DNA of 64,000 nucleotides, taken from positions 31,482-95,481 of the forward strand of contig CAKOGP040000080.1 of assembly GCA_933822405.4 (NCBI GenBank), read 5' to 3'. Positions 52,041 to 61,510 of the stretch are shown in pieces; within the stretch, counting starts at the first letter, position 1; each line of letters begins with the position of its first letter. This stretch comes from Cylindrotheca closterium. Its lineage: Eukaryota; Bacillariophyta; Bacillariophyceae; Bacillariales; Bacillariaceae. The translations under genes were made by a program, and so were the position numbers. The notes under the pieces are model-generated. The model was not told the DNA's origin. It searched no databases and was given only the letters and a program-made list of their open reading frames with translations.

Positions 52041-53258
52041 ATGGGTTCCCTGCCGTTCATTGATTTATGCCATCATGATGATGGTAAGATGAGTGATAGT
52101 GCTCGTTCTTTTGTTCCTGATCAAACTCCTTCGTTGTTCCAAAGTATGATGAACTCGCTATCGAATTCCATGGGAACACAAGACATGGGGCTCAACTCCC
52201 CCTTTGCGTCCTATCATTCTCCTGAACCACCACAATCATATACGACCAGCATGCGGCCTCATCATGCCGTTCCCGAATCCGATAAAAACGCTGGGCCACT
52301 TTGTGTCCTCTCCAATCTGTTCGGTGATCTCCCCGCAGATGCCTTTGAGCCAGTTCCAATTGGAGAGAGTAAAAAAAGAAAACCTTCTCCGTTAATCGAT
52401 GCATCTGTAGTTCTGGAGCTTGCCTTCATGCCTTATTCCCCAGAGCCACAACCAACAGGCAATCTGCCTTGTTATCCTACTCAAACCGATAATGCTGCAT
52501 CCTCGGCCTCCAACAATCAGTTTGGTGATCGTCCCGCAGATCCCTTTGAGCCACTTCCAATTGGCGGAAGAGCAACAAAAACATCCGGTCCCTCCGTGTT
52601 GGATGTCTCTGTCCTCGACTGCGCACTGGAGCTTGCTTTAGTTGCAGTAAGCAAATCTGTGTCCAATGTGAGAAAGGCTTCGGCACCCATCACAGCAAGT
52701 GCTCCAATGGTCAAGAGAAGGCGTATCTTGTCCTCAAAAAATGATGACCAGCAACCGCACTTCCGTGGGTACCAAGAAAAACAATGGGCAGAACAGTTCG
52801 AGGAGCTCCTCAACTTCAAAAACGAACACGGCCATTGCCTCGTCCCCCACACATATCCCAAGAACCAAGCATTGGCTCGATGGGTGAAACGTCAACGATA
52901 TCAATACAAGCTTAAGGCGGCTGGAAAGGTGCCATTCACAATGACCGATGACCGTATCAAGAAACTCGAAGCCGTTGGCTTTGTTTGGAACACGCATGCA
53001 GCTATTTGGGACAAGCGCCTGAAACAGCTCGTAGAATACCGTAACAAGTACGGCGATTGCAACGTTCCATCAAATTGCCAAGAGAATCCCAAACTGGCAA
53101 CTTGGATCAAGTGCCAGAGACGCCAGTACAAGCTGTTTTGGTCATGCAACAAGGAATCCAGCATGACTTTGGAGAGAATGAATGCACTCAATGATCTTGG
53201 ATTCAGCTGGAAAGTTGGTTCAGATCATTCTGTTTTCAATCGAAACCCCTCGTTCTAA
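52041..53258 (+). CDS. HA-domain protein, copy 2, with internally duplicated motif
   Basis: 405 residues from the ATG at 52041 (the longer frame starts with TTG, and a TTTTTGCAG just before it could also be a splice acceptor). The N-terminal half has FVPDQTPSLF, then LFGDLPADAFEPVPIGE, then a second copy of that motif, FGDRPADPFEPLPIGGRATK, followed by VLDVSVLDCALELAL. The basic MVKRRRI precedes two HA domains (about 243-320 and 321-400): HGHCLVPHTYPKNQALARWV with KRQRYQYKL, and KYGDCNVPSNCQENPKLATW with KCQRRQYKL. The arrangement matches copies 1 and 3. The N-terminal doubling is unique to this copy. Confidence 0.82.
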   Translation: MGSLPFIDLCHHDDGKMSDSARSFVPDQTPSLFQSMMNSLSNSMGTQDMGLNSPFASYHSPEPPQSYTTSMRPHHAVPESDKNAGPLCVLSNLFGDLPADAFEPVPIGESKKRKPSPLIDASVVLELAFMPYSPEPQPTGNLPCYPTQTDNAASSASNNQFGDRPADPFEPLPIGGRATKTSGPSVLDVSVLDCALELALVAVSKSVSNVRKASAPITASAPMVKRRRILSSKNDDQQPHFRGYQEKQWAEQFEELLNFKNEHGHCLVPHTYPKNQALARWVKRQRYQYKLKAAGKVPFTMTDDRIKKLEAVGFVWNTHAAIWDKRLKQLVEYRNKYGDCNVPSNCQENPKLATWIKCQRRQYKLFWSCNKESSMTLERMNALNDLGFSWKVGSDHSVFNRNPSF

Positions 53259-54744
53259 AGGAATGAACTTGCGATTTTTTGAATACGGTACATATTATAT
53301 ACTCGTACTATAACTAGACTACTAAATATATTAAAATTGGTGCATCCTCATCTTTTGTCATTGTATATATATGCTGCAGCGTGTGACTTGGATCTTGGGT
53401 TGTCTCCAACACCAGTCATGATTACCATGCAACAGAAGACTCTGCATGCGCATATATGTTCGCTCTTCGTATCCTTTTGGCTTCCTTCAAAGCTAGTCTT
53501 AAAATGGGTGACTTACATCCGAGATTCATCCCTGTGGACCCAATTCATTGCATTCGTCACATCGCTAGAACTGGCGTCGGGAGTGTTGAAGAGATGATGA
53601 CAGGGCCAACATTAGAAAAAGTTTCATGCCAGCTGTAGAAGGATTGCTTACTGTAGGACTATGACCAAGTTCAATAAGTGTTTTATAATAAAAATAAGTC
53701 CCCTTGTGCGTTCCAATCAACGGATCACGCAGGAACTACCAGGATGCTCGAGCACCGTATTTTCAAAATTGAATGGCATTGCACTACCAGTACAACCTAT
53801 GACGTGATCATTCGATTTCCTCTCGCTACATAGGTATTACAACGAAACGAACTTTTCACCCCCTTTTGGTTCGCTCTTCTTGTGGCTTGCTTCAAAGCTT
53901 TTCTTTTTTTATAAAGTGATTTTTTGCATGCGTAGATCGACAATTGAGAAACAAAGGACTACTTCTGACGTCGGACCCACTGTGCTTTGGTTAACTCTTC
54001 CTGATTGGTTGGAAGCGAGGTCGACATCAAAGCAAGCTTGTCGTACTAATATTTATGGATAGGAATCCTCGACTGGTACTTGCAATCACCTTGTCCCGAG
54101 TATTGAACTGTACTGGTATTGAGACCTACCGCACCGTTCATTCTCGCCGCAATGCAGAGCTGTACGTCACCCTTGGCTGTACATCCAATGATGACTTTCT
54201 ACGAGGTATTTTGCTCGCGCTCATGAAATGCAATACTGCAAAGGTATTTTTATATGATTCACTCGTTACCGTTTGTGTGGTCATTTTAAACCTAAAGCCC
54301 AGAACAGTGTGATACATATATATAAACACCACGTTAGTGAAGTGCGAAAAAGAACCGTCACAAGCGCTACCGGATTTGAATAAAAAAGCTGAGCACCTTG
54401 AACACCGAGAAGCAACTTAATTGGTTTCCGGCTTTTGTGCTTCTTTGCAGACGCGTTTCGCTGTTCCCATTGCCGTCAGAGGCCGTTTTGCTACTTGTAC
54501 TAAAGTAACGCAATTTTCGATGGCGGAAGGCGAAGAAAGAATCATGTCCAATGATGTATTTCAAAGGTCCTACCCTAATTGTAAGCCATCAAGTTTGAGC
54601 TAATTTAAAAATGAAGAGTCTCTCGAAATAATTTCAGAATCGTTTTTGTGGTCCTACAAAACTACATCACCAGTTTTTCTCAAAATTTTGAATCGCGACT
54701 GTGGTTTGAAGAATCCCCCATTTTTCTTTTTCATTGAGCTCTCC
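53259..54744. other. Intergenic between HA copies 2 and 3
   Basis: About 1.5 kb, no confident gene. Two diverged blocks sharing TTCGCTCTTC and GGCTTSCTTCAAAGCT lie near 53458 and 53870. Blocks near 54358 and 54475 match the region upstream of copy 2. Confidence 0.6.
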
Positions 54745-55776
54745 ATGAGTGCCGCTTTCAATCTTTTCGAAGCCTGCTCAGCAAATAGAATTTCTTGTAG
54801 CACTACTGGTGGTTCTCGTCTTCTTCCTGATCAAACTCCATCGTTGCTCTACAGTAGTATCATGCCTTCAACACCGAACGCAATGGGAACGCAACAAATG
54901 ATGTTCAATTCGATGGAATTTCCCATCAAGCCTCATTCTCCTGAGCCAGAACTAAAACACAATGTGTCTTATTATGCTCAGCCAACTGAAACCGACAATG
55001 CTGGATCCTGGGACTCCAACAATCTGTTTGGTGATCTTCCCGCAGATGCCTTTGAGCCAGTGCCAATTGGCGGAAGAGCAACAAAAACATCCGGTCCCTC
55101 CGTGTTGGATGTCTCTGTCCTCGACGGCGCACTGGAGCTTGCTTTGAGTACAGTAAGCAAAACTGTGTCCAAGGTGAGAAAGGCGTCGAAAAAACCACCC
55201 ATCACAGCAAGTGCACCAATGGTCAAGAGGAGGCGGATTTCCTCAAGTGATCAACAACCACGCTTCCGTTGGTACCAAGAACAACAATGGGAAGAACAAT
55301 TTGAAGAGCTCCTCAAGTTCAAGGAAGAACAAGGCCATTGTCTCGTCCCCCACACATACCCCAAGAACCAAGCCTTGGCTCGATGGGTGAAACGGCAACG
55401 ATACCAATACAAGCTCAAGGCGGCTGGAAAGGCACCGTCCACAATGACCGATGACCGTATCAAGAAACTCGAAGACGTTGGCTTTGTTTGGAACACGCAT
55501 GCACTAACTTGGGACAAGCGCCTGAAAGAGCTCGTAGAATACTGTAAGAAGCACGGCGGCGATTGCAACGTTCCGTCAAACTATCCAGAGAATCCCGAAC
55601 TGGCCACTTGGATCAAGTGCCAGAGAAGGCAGTTCAAGCTGTTTTCCAAAGGTGCAAAGGAGTCCAGCATGACTTTGGAGAGAATCAATGCACTCAATGA
55701 GCTTGGATTCAGCTGGAAAGTTCGAGAGGATCTTCCTTCCGTAGAATGCCCCATCCAAGGCTCATGGATATCCTAG
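54745..55776 (+). CDS. HA-domain protein, copy 3
   Basis: 343 residues from the ATG at 54745 (upstream extension starts with TTG). The N-terminus has LLPDQTPSLLYSS and AMGTQQMMFNS, shared with copy 2, then LFGDLPADAFEPVPIGGR and VLDVSVLDGALELAL. A basic APMVKRRRISS stretch precedes two HA domains (about 176-255 and 256-335): GHCLVPHTYPKNQALARWV with KRQRYQYKL, and CNVPSNYPENPELATW with KCQRRQFKL. The block encoding IGGRATKTSGPSVLDVSVLD is essentially identical in DNA to that of copy 2, pointing to recent duplication or gene conversion. Likely nuclear; partners unknown. Confidence 0.82.
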   Translation: MSAAFNLFEACSANRISCSTTGGSRLLPDQTPSLLYSSIMPSTPNAMGTQQMMFNSMEFPIKPHSPEPELKHNVSYYAQPTETDNAGSWDSNNLFGDLPADAFEPVPIGGRATKTSGPSVLDVSVLDGALELALSTVSKTVSKVRKASKKPPITASAPMVKRRRISSSDQQPRFRWYQEQQWEEQFEELLKFKEEQGHCLVPHTYPKNQALARWVKRQRYQYKLKAAGKAPSTMTDDRIKKLEDVGFVWNTHALTWDKRLKELVEYCKKHGGDCNVPSNYPENPELATWIKCQRRQFKLFSKGAKESSMTLERINALNELGFSWKVREDLPSVECPIQGSWIS

Positions 55777-56384
55777 ACAAATGATTACAGATTTTTTATT
55801 TAAAAAATCACCATATAAAACACATGACTTTGATCATCACTGTACAGTCGTATTGCACGCAGTAACACCATCACGGCGACTTAACATTACCATGATCATA
55901 TCGCGCTCATCATCATCATCGCATAGAGTGAGTTGTTGTCATATTGCTCCATACCTGGTACCTGAAGACTAGGCGCTTTTTGACCAGAATTCCACCCCAT
56001 GCGCCGGCCTACCAACTCACATTCAAACGACCGAGCAAGGTGGCTCCAGAAACAGACTCGTCTGAGTCGACTTCATCGTTGTGGCTCAATAATAATGGTA
56101 TATTTTGGCGATAGTGCCATTGGCGATAACGAGCGCCTCGAGGCATGCCAAGCACTCTCCTCCTCGTTGCCCCTTTGGTCAGTTGCAATCCTACCACCGT
56201 ACATACACTCCGCCAGTGCAATTTATCAGTATTGCCGGATCGCACTTACTGAACAACCCACCGCTCTGCCTGCCAAAGTGAATCGCCACCACTCAAGTTT
56301 CACGATTGCACCACTACTGCTGGCTTCTCCTCGCGAAACATCTCGACAAGCAAAAATCACAACAACAATAACAACAGCAATAGC
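55777..56384. other. Intergenic
   Basis: Between HA copy 3 and the acidic membrane protein, both on +. No gene. The 100 bp before the next ATG is AC-rich, consistent with a 5' leader. Confidence 0.55.
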
Positions 56385-57416
56385 ATGATTCCAAGAGCCT
56401 TTCTACTACTCTTGCTCGTGTCGGCCACTGTCCTGGCCGATACACACCATGGTCTGATCCGTAAGCGTCAATTGAGCGATGCTTTGGAAGAAAGGCGCCA
56501 CACCCACCGTGGCCTGGCATTAAAGTACCACAACAAAGAGCAAGAAGAGCACCTTGCCAACATGATTCACCGTAATTTACAACATCATCAAGCTAAGATG
56601 GAAGGAGGTCGCAATCTCAAACATCACCACAAGCATCATCCTACCGAAGCCGAAATTGAAGCAGAATCCAAAGAGGAGATGGAAGCAGAAGCCATCGAAT
56701 CCGCCAAGGAAGAAGAGATCAAGGAAGAAGCCATTGTCATGGCCGACGAAGACGATGAAGACGATGATGATGATGATGATGACGAGGCCGACGATGAAGA
56801 CGACGATGATGATGATGAGGCCGATGATGACGATGATGACGACGAAGATGCCGATGATGAAGATGATGATGACGATGATGACGATGAGGACAGCGAAGAA
56901 GAGGCTGCTGCTCCTGCCATAGCCACTGTCGAAGAGGCACCTATCGAACCCGAAACAGAGCAAGTCATTGTTTCGGAAGCTGCAGTTGAAGATGAATCTC
57001 CAATTGCCGCTATTTTCGATGGAGCCGATCTCAATGAAAGCTATTGGGTGGGCGGTATCGTTGGATTTGGTTTGGTGGTTTTGCTGGTTGGCATGGCCCG
57101 CAGACGGGGACAAAAGCGATCACGTCCATCTAATGTCGAAACACTCAACCTTCATCACAATTTGAGAGATCCCGAAATTGAAATGGTCCTCCATTCCGGT
57201 ACTGGTTTGTCCAGCAAAGTTTTGGGTGGAGGTTCTAAACGCAACTCTACCCCTTCCTTTGGCAACAACAAAGAAGACGAACCCATTTGGTCCATTCGGC
57301 ACTCCATGACTTCCGCCACGGGACCTGAAGCAAAGGCAGCCGTGAAAACTGCGCGCCCCAGCAAAAAGAATTCGCCTCCTGCCAGTGCTTTCAAGCAACA
57401 CAAGAGCAAGTTTTAA
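56385..57416 (+). CDS. Secretory single-pass membrane protein with poly-Asp domain
   Basis: 343 residues. A signal peptide (MIPRAFLLLLLVSATVLA) is followed by a basic His/Lys/Arg-rich part with GRNLKHHHKHH. Next is a Glu/Ala helix and an extremely acidic Asp/Glu tract (about residues 120-170, encoded by GAT/GAC repeats). An acidic spacer leads to one membrane helix near 223-243 (WVGGIVGFGLVVLLVGMA) and a basic cytoplasmic tail of ~100 residues. Topology is type I with the acidic part in the lumen or outside. Acidic lumenal tracts bind Ca2+ or basic partners such as polyamines or silaffins. R-x-L sites (RQL, RNL), used in diatom silica-protein processing, are present. A silica or Ca2+ role is inference only. 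Confidence 0.7.
   Translation: MIPRAFLLLLLVSATVLADTHHGLIRKRQLSDALEERRHTHRGLALKYHNKEQEEHLANMIHRNLQHHQAKMEGGRNLKHHHKHHPTEAEIEAESKEEMEAEAIESAKEEEIKEEAIVMADEDDEDDDDDDDDEADDEDDDDDDEADDDDDDDEDADDEDDDDDDDDEDSEEEAAAPAIATVEEAPIEPETEQVIVSEAAVEDESPIAAIFDGADLNESYWVGGIVGFGLVVLLVGMARRRGQKRSRPSNVETLNLHHNLRDPEIEMVLHSGTGLSSKVLGGGSKRNSTPSFGNNKEDEPIWSIRHSMTSATGPEAKAAVKTARPSKKNSPPASAFKQHKSKF
56755..56895 (+). repeat. GAT/GAC-rich triplet tract
   Basis: Imperfect in-frame GAT, GAC and GAA codons encode the acidic tract of the membrane protein. Confidence 0.88.
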
Positions 57417-57646
57417 TAAATCTTTTCTTTTGCTTGACATAAGGGCACTTCGGTTGTGTGGGGAACTAGAAGAAAACAACCAATCGTATCGATAGATGGT
57501 TTATTTGTTACAATCAATAGAAACAGAATAAGGAGATGTAAAGTCAATTAGTATTCATACATATCCTTTTATTTTAGTCTATTGTTCCTTTAGATAGTAG
57601 TGCGGCATTACAGCGCACAATTGCTTCTTCAATCATTAAAATGAAT

Positions 57647-59254
57647 TTATTTTGACAGCAAATCATGAAATGAGGAGGGCAAGGGGATAGAGACTCTCAA
57701 TCGCAAAGTCGGTGCACCTTGGACATTCGGTGCTGCTACTACGACTGTAACATTGGCAGCGGTCTTGCTCTTGCTATTGATAGCCGTGATCATTGTTGCG
57801 GTGGACTGCGTTCCAATCAACAAATCGTATGGAAACTCCAATTCGTGACAGCACAGGTACATCCTTGGTTGGTTCGTATGCCAGTCTTTCCAAAAGGGTC
57901 CCTTGCGTTTTTGGCCACCAGCAGCATAGTACTTGGTATCGCCCACAATAGGTGAACCCAAGTTATAGGCCAAATGGCGGCGAATTTGATGGGTTCGGCC
58001 AGTGTGAGGACGGACTTGCAACAGAGAAAGCTTCTGATTGCAATCATCATCTCGGGATGCATCACTATCAGACGGTTCTGAATGATCCCATGACAGTTCA
58101 CCTTTGTCATAGTTCTTCTTACAAAACTGCTGCAAAACACGTGACCCTATTTGCAGAGATATCGATCGTATCAACCGCCATGACGAAATGGCAGATTTTC
58201 CATTAATGGGATAGTCGATTGTATACCAACTTGGATCGTCCTTCCGATTCTCAGACTGGTCAAGTTCCCATTGGTACAGCCCACTCTCGTCTCCACCATG
58301 TAACACAATGGCAGAATACGTTTTGGTAACCTGTCGTTCGGCAAAGGCTTTGCTCAAGATCTTCATGGCTCTCGCTGACTTGGCCACCAAAACAAGCCCA
58401 GATGTCGGCTTGTCTAGTCGATGGACTGGTCTGGGTTGGTAAGCGTCGTCGCCTTTGTGAAACTTTGTGGTCCCATCAATGGGACATTGAAGGAGGAAAC
58501 CAAGAAGGGACTGCAAGTCGTCTCGATCATCGCTTGTACTACTCATTGAGCAACAACTAGCTGCCATTGGATTTGAAATTGTGGTGAGGTTTTTAGGTTT
58601 GTTGATCATTGCAATCTCGTCATCTTCATACAAAACACACCCCGCCAGACTATCAAGAAGACCTCGACTTGCTGGGGGTGGCAACCAGTTCTTCGTGACG
58701 AAAACTGGATACCCGTTCCAACCAGACTTCCATTGACGGTCGACCATGATCCAAACTTCATCACTTGGTTGCAATATGGTGGATGGATGTGCTTGGAGGA
58801 AAGGACCCTCTATCAGCGCGGAATGATCAAGATGCAAGCTTTTCATCTCCAACATGCTTTTGGTCTTCAAATCGCGTTGCAGCAACTCCAAAAAATGCCC
58901 CTTATTAATGCTATTCAGAATCCATACCGCTCCGTTTTGACAGGCTCGTTTGGCTTGGGATTTGCTGACAAAACCAATATTGACATCTTCCGATTGAAGC
59001 AAAAGATCAGCCAAAAGTTTGCTACCAGTGCGCTCAGTCGATTGGCCATTGTTGCTAGGGCAAGTCCAAAAATGCTGAAGCTGAAAATGCAATCCGTTCC
59101 AATAATAAGACTTATTATTATTGGACGAGGATGCGCTTTTGGAATCATCAGCTGCTGGTGATAGTGATAAGCTGAAGGTAGTAGGAGCAGTGATCAGCAC
59201 GTAAGCCCAAACCCACAGCCATAGTGACGATGACGGGTCAAGAGACGAAGTCAT
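57647..59254 (-). CDS. RluA-family pseudouridine synthase, organellar
   Basis: 535 residues from the first in-frame ATG at 59254 (open upstream only from TTG). The leader LWLWVWAYVLITAPTTFSLS is signal-like with TTF-S at the cleavage position, suggesting plastid import. A diverged S4-like RNA-binding region (SKSQAKRACQNGAVWI ... LQPSDEVWIM) spans ~95-180 with an insertion. The catalytic domain has YEDDEIAMINKP, then PVHRLDKPTSGLVLVAKS with the catalytic Asp at about 281, AFAERQVTKTYSAIV, and VRPHTGRTHQIRRHL. All four RluA-type motifs are present. The enzyme isomerises uridine to pseudouridine in rRNA or tRNA. The target site is unknown. Confidence 0.87.
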   Translation of the reverse strand: MTSSLDPSSSLWLWVWAYVLITAPTTFSLSLSPAADDSKSASSSNNNKSYYWNGLHFQLQHFWTCPSNNGQSTERTGSKLLADLLLQSEDVNIGFVSKSQAKRACQNGAVWILNSINKGHFLELLQRDLKTKSMLEMKSLHLDHSALIEGPFLQAHPSTILQPSDEVWIMVDRQWKSGWNGYPVFVTKNWLPPPASRGLLDSLAGCVLYEDDEIAMINKPKNLTTISNPMAASCCSMSSTSDDRDDLQSLLGFLLQCPIDGTTKFHKGDDAYQPRPVHRLDKPTSGLVLVAKSARAMKILSKAFAERQVTKTYSAIVLHGGDESGLYQWELDQSENRKDDPSWYTIDYPINGKSAISSWRLIRSISLQIGSRVLQQFCKKNYDKGELSWDHSEPSDSDASRDDDCNQKLSLLQVRPHTGRTHQIRRHLAYNLGSPIVGDTKYYAAGGQKRKGPFWKDWHTNQPRMYLCCHELEFPYDLLIGTQSTATMITAINSKSKTAANVTVVVAAPNVQGAPTLRLRVSIPLPSSFHDLLSK

Positions 59255-59539
59255 ACATCTCAAGAGCAATAATGCACAGATCAATATTATCGACTATGCA
59301 CATTGAACATGTGATATATTGCGATATACCCGGTATCATATTGTCTCCGGGTTCTTTTATACGGGACGAACGCCAGACAGAGGAGGCATTGTCGGAGGAA
59401 CCTACCACCTAAATCATGGAAGGAAGCTAAGAAATTCCGCTGGAAAGTTACAATCGGAGAAATATACATGACTTGGAGGTTCACGTTAGATCAAACAATT
59501 GCATCACATTTTCGAGAGCGTCACTCAAAAATCCGTGCA

Positions 59540-60385
59540 ATGAAGTTTTTTTCTCTTGGTCTCATAGCTACCCTCTTGGCTGCAGTCAACGCAATCAATG
59601 AAGAAGAAGAGCGAGGTAATATTGGTGGCGATCCGCACATCACCACTTGGAAGAATGAGCACTATGAATACCATGGACAGTGTGATCTTGTGATGTTGCA
59701 GGATGATGAATTCGCAGATGGCCTTGGATTGGACGTCCACATCCGTACCAAGGTTGTGAGACACTGGTCTTACATTCAGGGTGTGTCTATCAAAATTGGA
59801 AATGATGTGCTGGAGATTGAAGGATCCCCTGATGCGGAAGATGAAGAGGCACACTACTGGTTCAACTACGAGTATCAAGGAGAAGTCGAAGATATTGCTG
59901 GATTCCCAGTCATTATGAAGAAACAAATCGCCTACAAGCGTCAATACATTCTTGACTTGAGTCCAAAGTATCCTGGAAAGGATATCACTGTTGAGCTCTT
60001 TAAGGAATTTGTGCGCATCAGGTTGCATGGAAACGAAGCCATTTTTGGAAACACAGTTGGTCTTCTTGGAGACTTCAAGTCTGGAAAGACCCTTGCTCGA
60101 GATGGAGTAACTGAACTGGACGACTTTGGTGATTTCGGTGACGAGTGGCAAGTTTTGCCAAGCGACCCAAGACTCTTCCACCAAAGTTCACATCCACAAT
60201 TCCCCGAAGCCTGCATCAGGCCAGAGGACCCTCGTGGTGAACGCAAACGCCGCTTGTCAGAGTCCATTGTCTCTGTCGAACAAGCTGAGGCTGCCTGTGA
60301 CGAGCTGAAGGACGAATTAGATCGCAAGGACTGCGTCTACGACATCTTGGCTACCCAAGACTTGGACATGGTCGGTGCCTTTTAA
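59540..60385 (+). CDS. Secreted VWD-domain protein
   Basis: 281 residues from the ATG at 59540, which opens a signal peptide (MKFFSLGLIATLLAAVNA). An ATG at 59468 is in frame but would bury the signal. After INEEEER the von Willebrand D-like core starts: GNIGGDPHITTWKNEHYEYH and GQCDLVMLQ, matching GDPHxxT...Y.F.G.C. It continues with beta strands to FVRIRLHGNEAIFGNTVGLL (matching the CGLCGN region but without its Cys pair) and ends in a helical segment with AACDELKDELDRKDC. Four Cys are visible. Such VWD proteins are common in diatoms and occur in extracellular adhesive mucilage. That role is inferred. Confidence 0.82.
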   Translation: MKFFSLGLIATLLAAVNAINEEEERGNIGGDPHITTWKNEHYEYHGQCDLVMLQDDEFADGLGLDVHIRTKVVRHWSYIQGVSIKIGNDVLEIEGSPDAEDEEAHYWFNYEYQGEVEDIAGFPVIMKKQIAYKRQYILDLSPKYPGKDITVELFKEFVRIRLHGNEAIFGNTVGLLGDFKSGKTLARDGVTELDDFGDFGDEWQVLPSDPRLFHQSSHPQFPEACIRPEDPRGERKRRLSESIVSVEQAEAACDELKDELDRKDCVYDILATQDLDMVGAF

Positions 60386-61510
60386 TTTTGTTGTTGCGAT
60401 TGTACACTATTCAATTTCGAACTCCATATGGACATGCCCCACGCCCCAACCTTGGTTCCCACCATTTCTGCAGAGGTTCTGATCTGCGGTTTTGATGCTG
60501 TACTGTAGTGGTTGAAGCTACGAAGACAAGCAACCCCTCTGTAATTGTAGGTCCAACCCAGGCAGCACTAAAAACGCAACTTCATTTTTCATCTCTTGTG
60601 CTGCTGTAGCATGGCCTCTTCGTTTTCAGAGTCAATTCTTGCTTTTACATGAAGAGGAAGAAAGAGTTCTTTGAGATGTCCTTAAGTTGCCCATCTGTAG
60701 TAGATGGCGAGAATCCGCGTCATAATCTACATGCTACATATGACGAGAGGCGAGTAGATTTGGGACAGTCGCGAGGTACTAAGTTAGAGACTGGTTTGCA
60801 CCAAGGTCGAATCATCATAGGATTCGAGGACAATCAAATAGGATTGACAACAAACCGGGATCAAATAGGTACCGAGCAAAGGTGCAAATGAGAGAAAACA
60901 GAGGGGTGGTGAGGGCGAGAAAAAAGAAAGTCTTGACCGTACAGCTATGCCACTTCTAGTGTCTCCATCATCTCACAAGCCCTCATCGCGAACAATGATG
61001 TCGTGTCTCCGCAACCATACAGTAAATCTACAGGGTACTGTAGGGTCTGCAAACGGTGCGAAAAGCAGACATAACGTCTAAAAATTGAAGAAATATAGAG
61101 AGTCGACTGAGAGAGTCGAACCTTTGGTCGATTGAGTGAGTCGGCGGAAAAAGGAATGTGGTCAACTGCGATATGATGCGACACGGAGCTACGCAAAAAT
61201 GTATACTAAATAAATAGCTCAATTGTTGACACCGAACACCAAATCCCAAATCTGCCCTGGGAAAAGAAGACGGGACCACTTTGCCGTGCTCGATGCTCTT
61301 CACTCCGTCCGCCAGCCAACCAAATGAAATGTCCACTTTTTCAATGGGGACGACAGACAGACGACGCATTTTAAAAAAAACTGAATAAGATCAAAGAGAG
61401 TTTAACAAAAATAGAAATGAAGAAATATGCTCAGTATTTTAATTCAGTTAGTCTCTGAAGTGCTTCTTCCCGGCTAGCAAATCTCAGATTTCTTTGCTTT
61501 TGCTCAGAAG
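60386..61510. other. Intergenic, 1.1 kb
   Basis: No recognisable gene. An 80-codon plus ORF at 60649-60891 and small minus ORFs near 61000-61370 have no family content. Confidence 0.5.

Noticed and set aside
56577..57113. Minus ORF with very hydrophobic Ile/Val runs
   Set aside because: Complement of the GAT/GAC tract of the acidic membrane protein; the plus frame has a signal peptide and membrane helix.
60649..60891. 80-codon plus ORF
   Set aside because: Short, no domain or signal, in a gene-free stretch.
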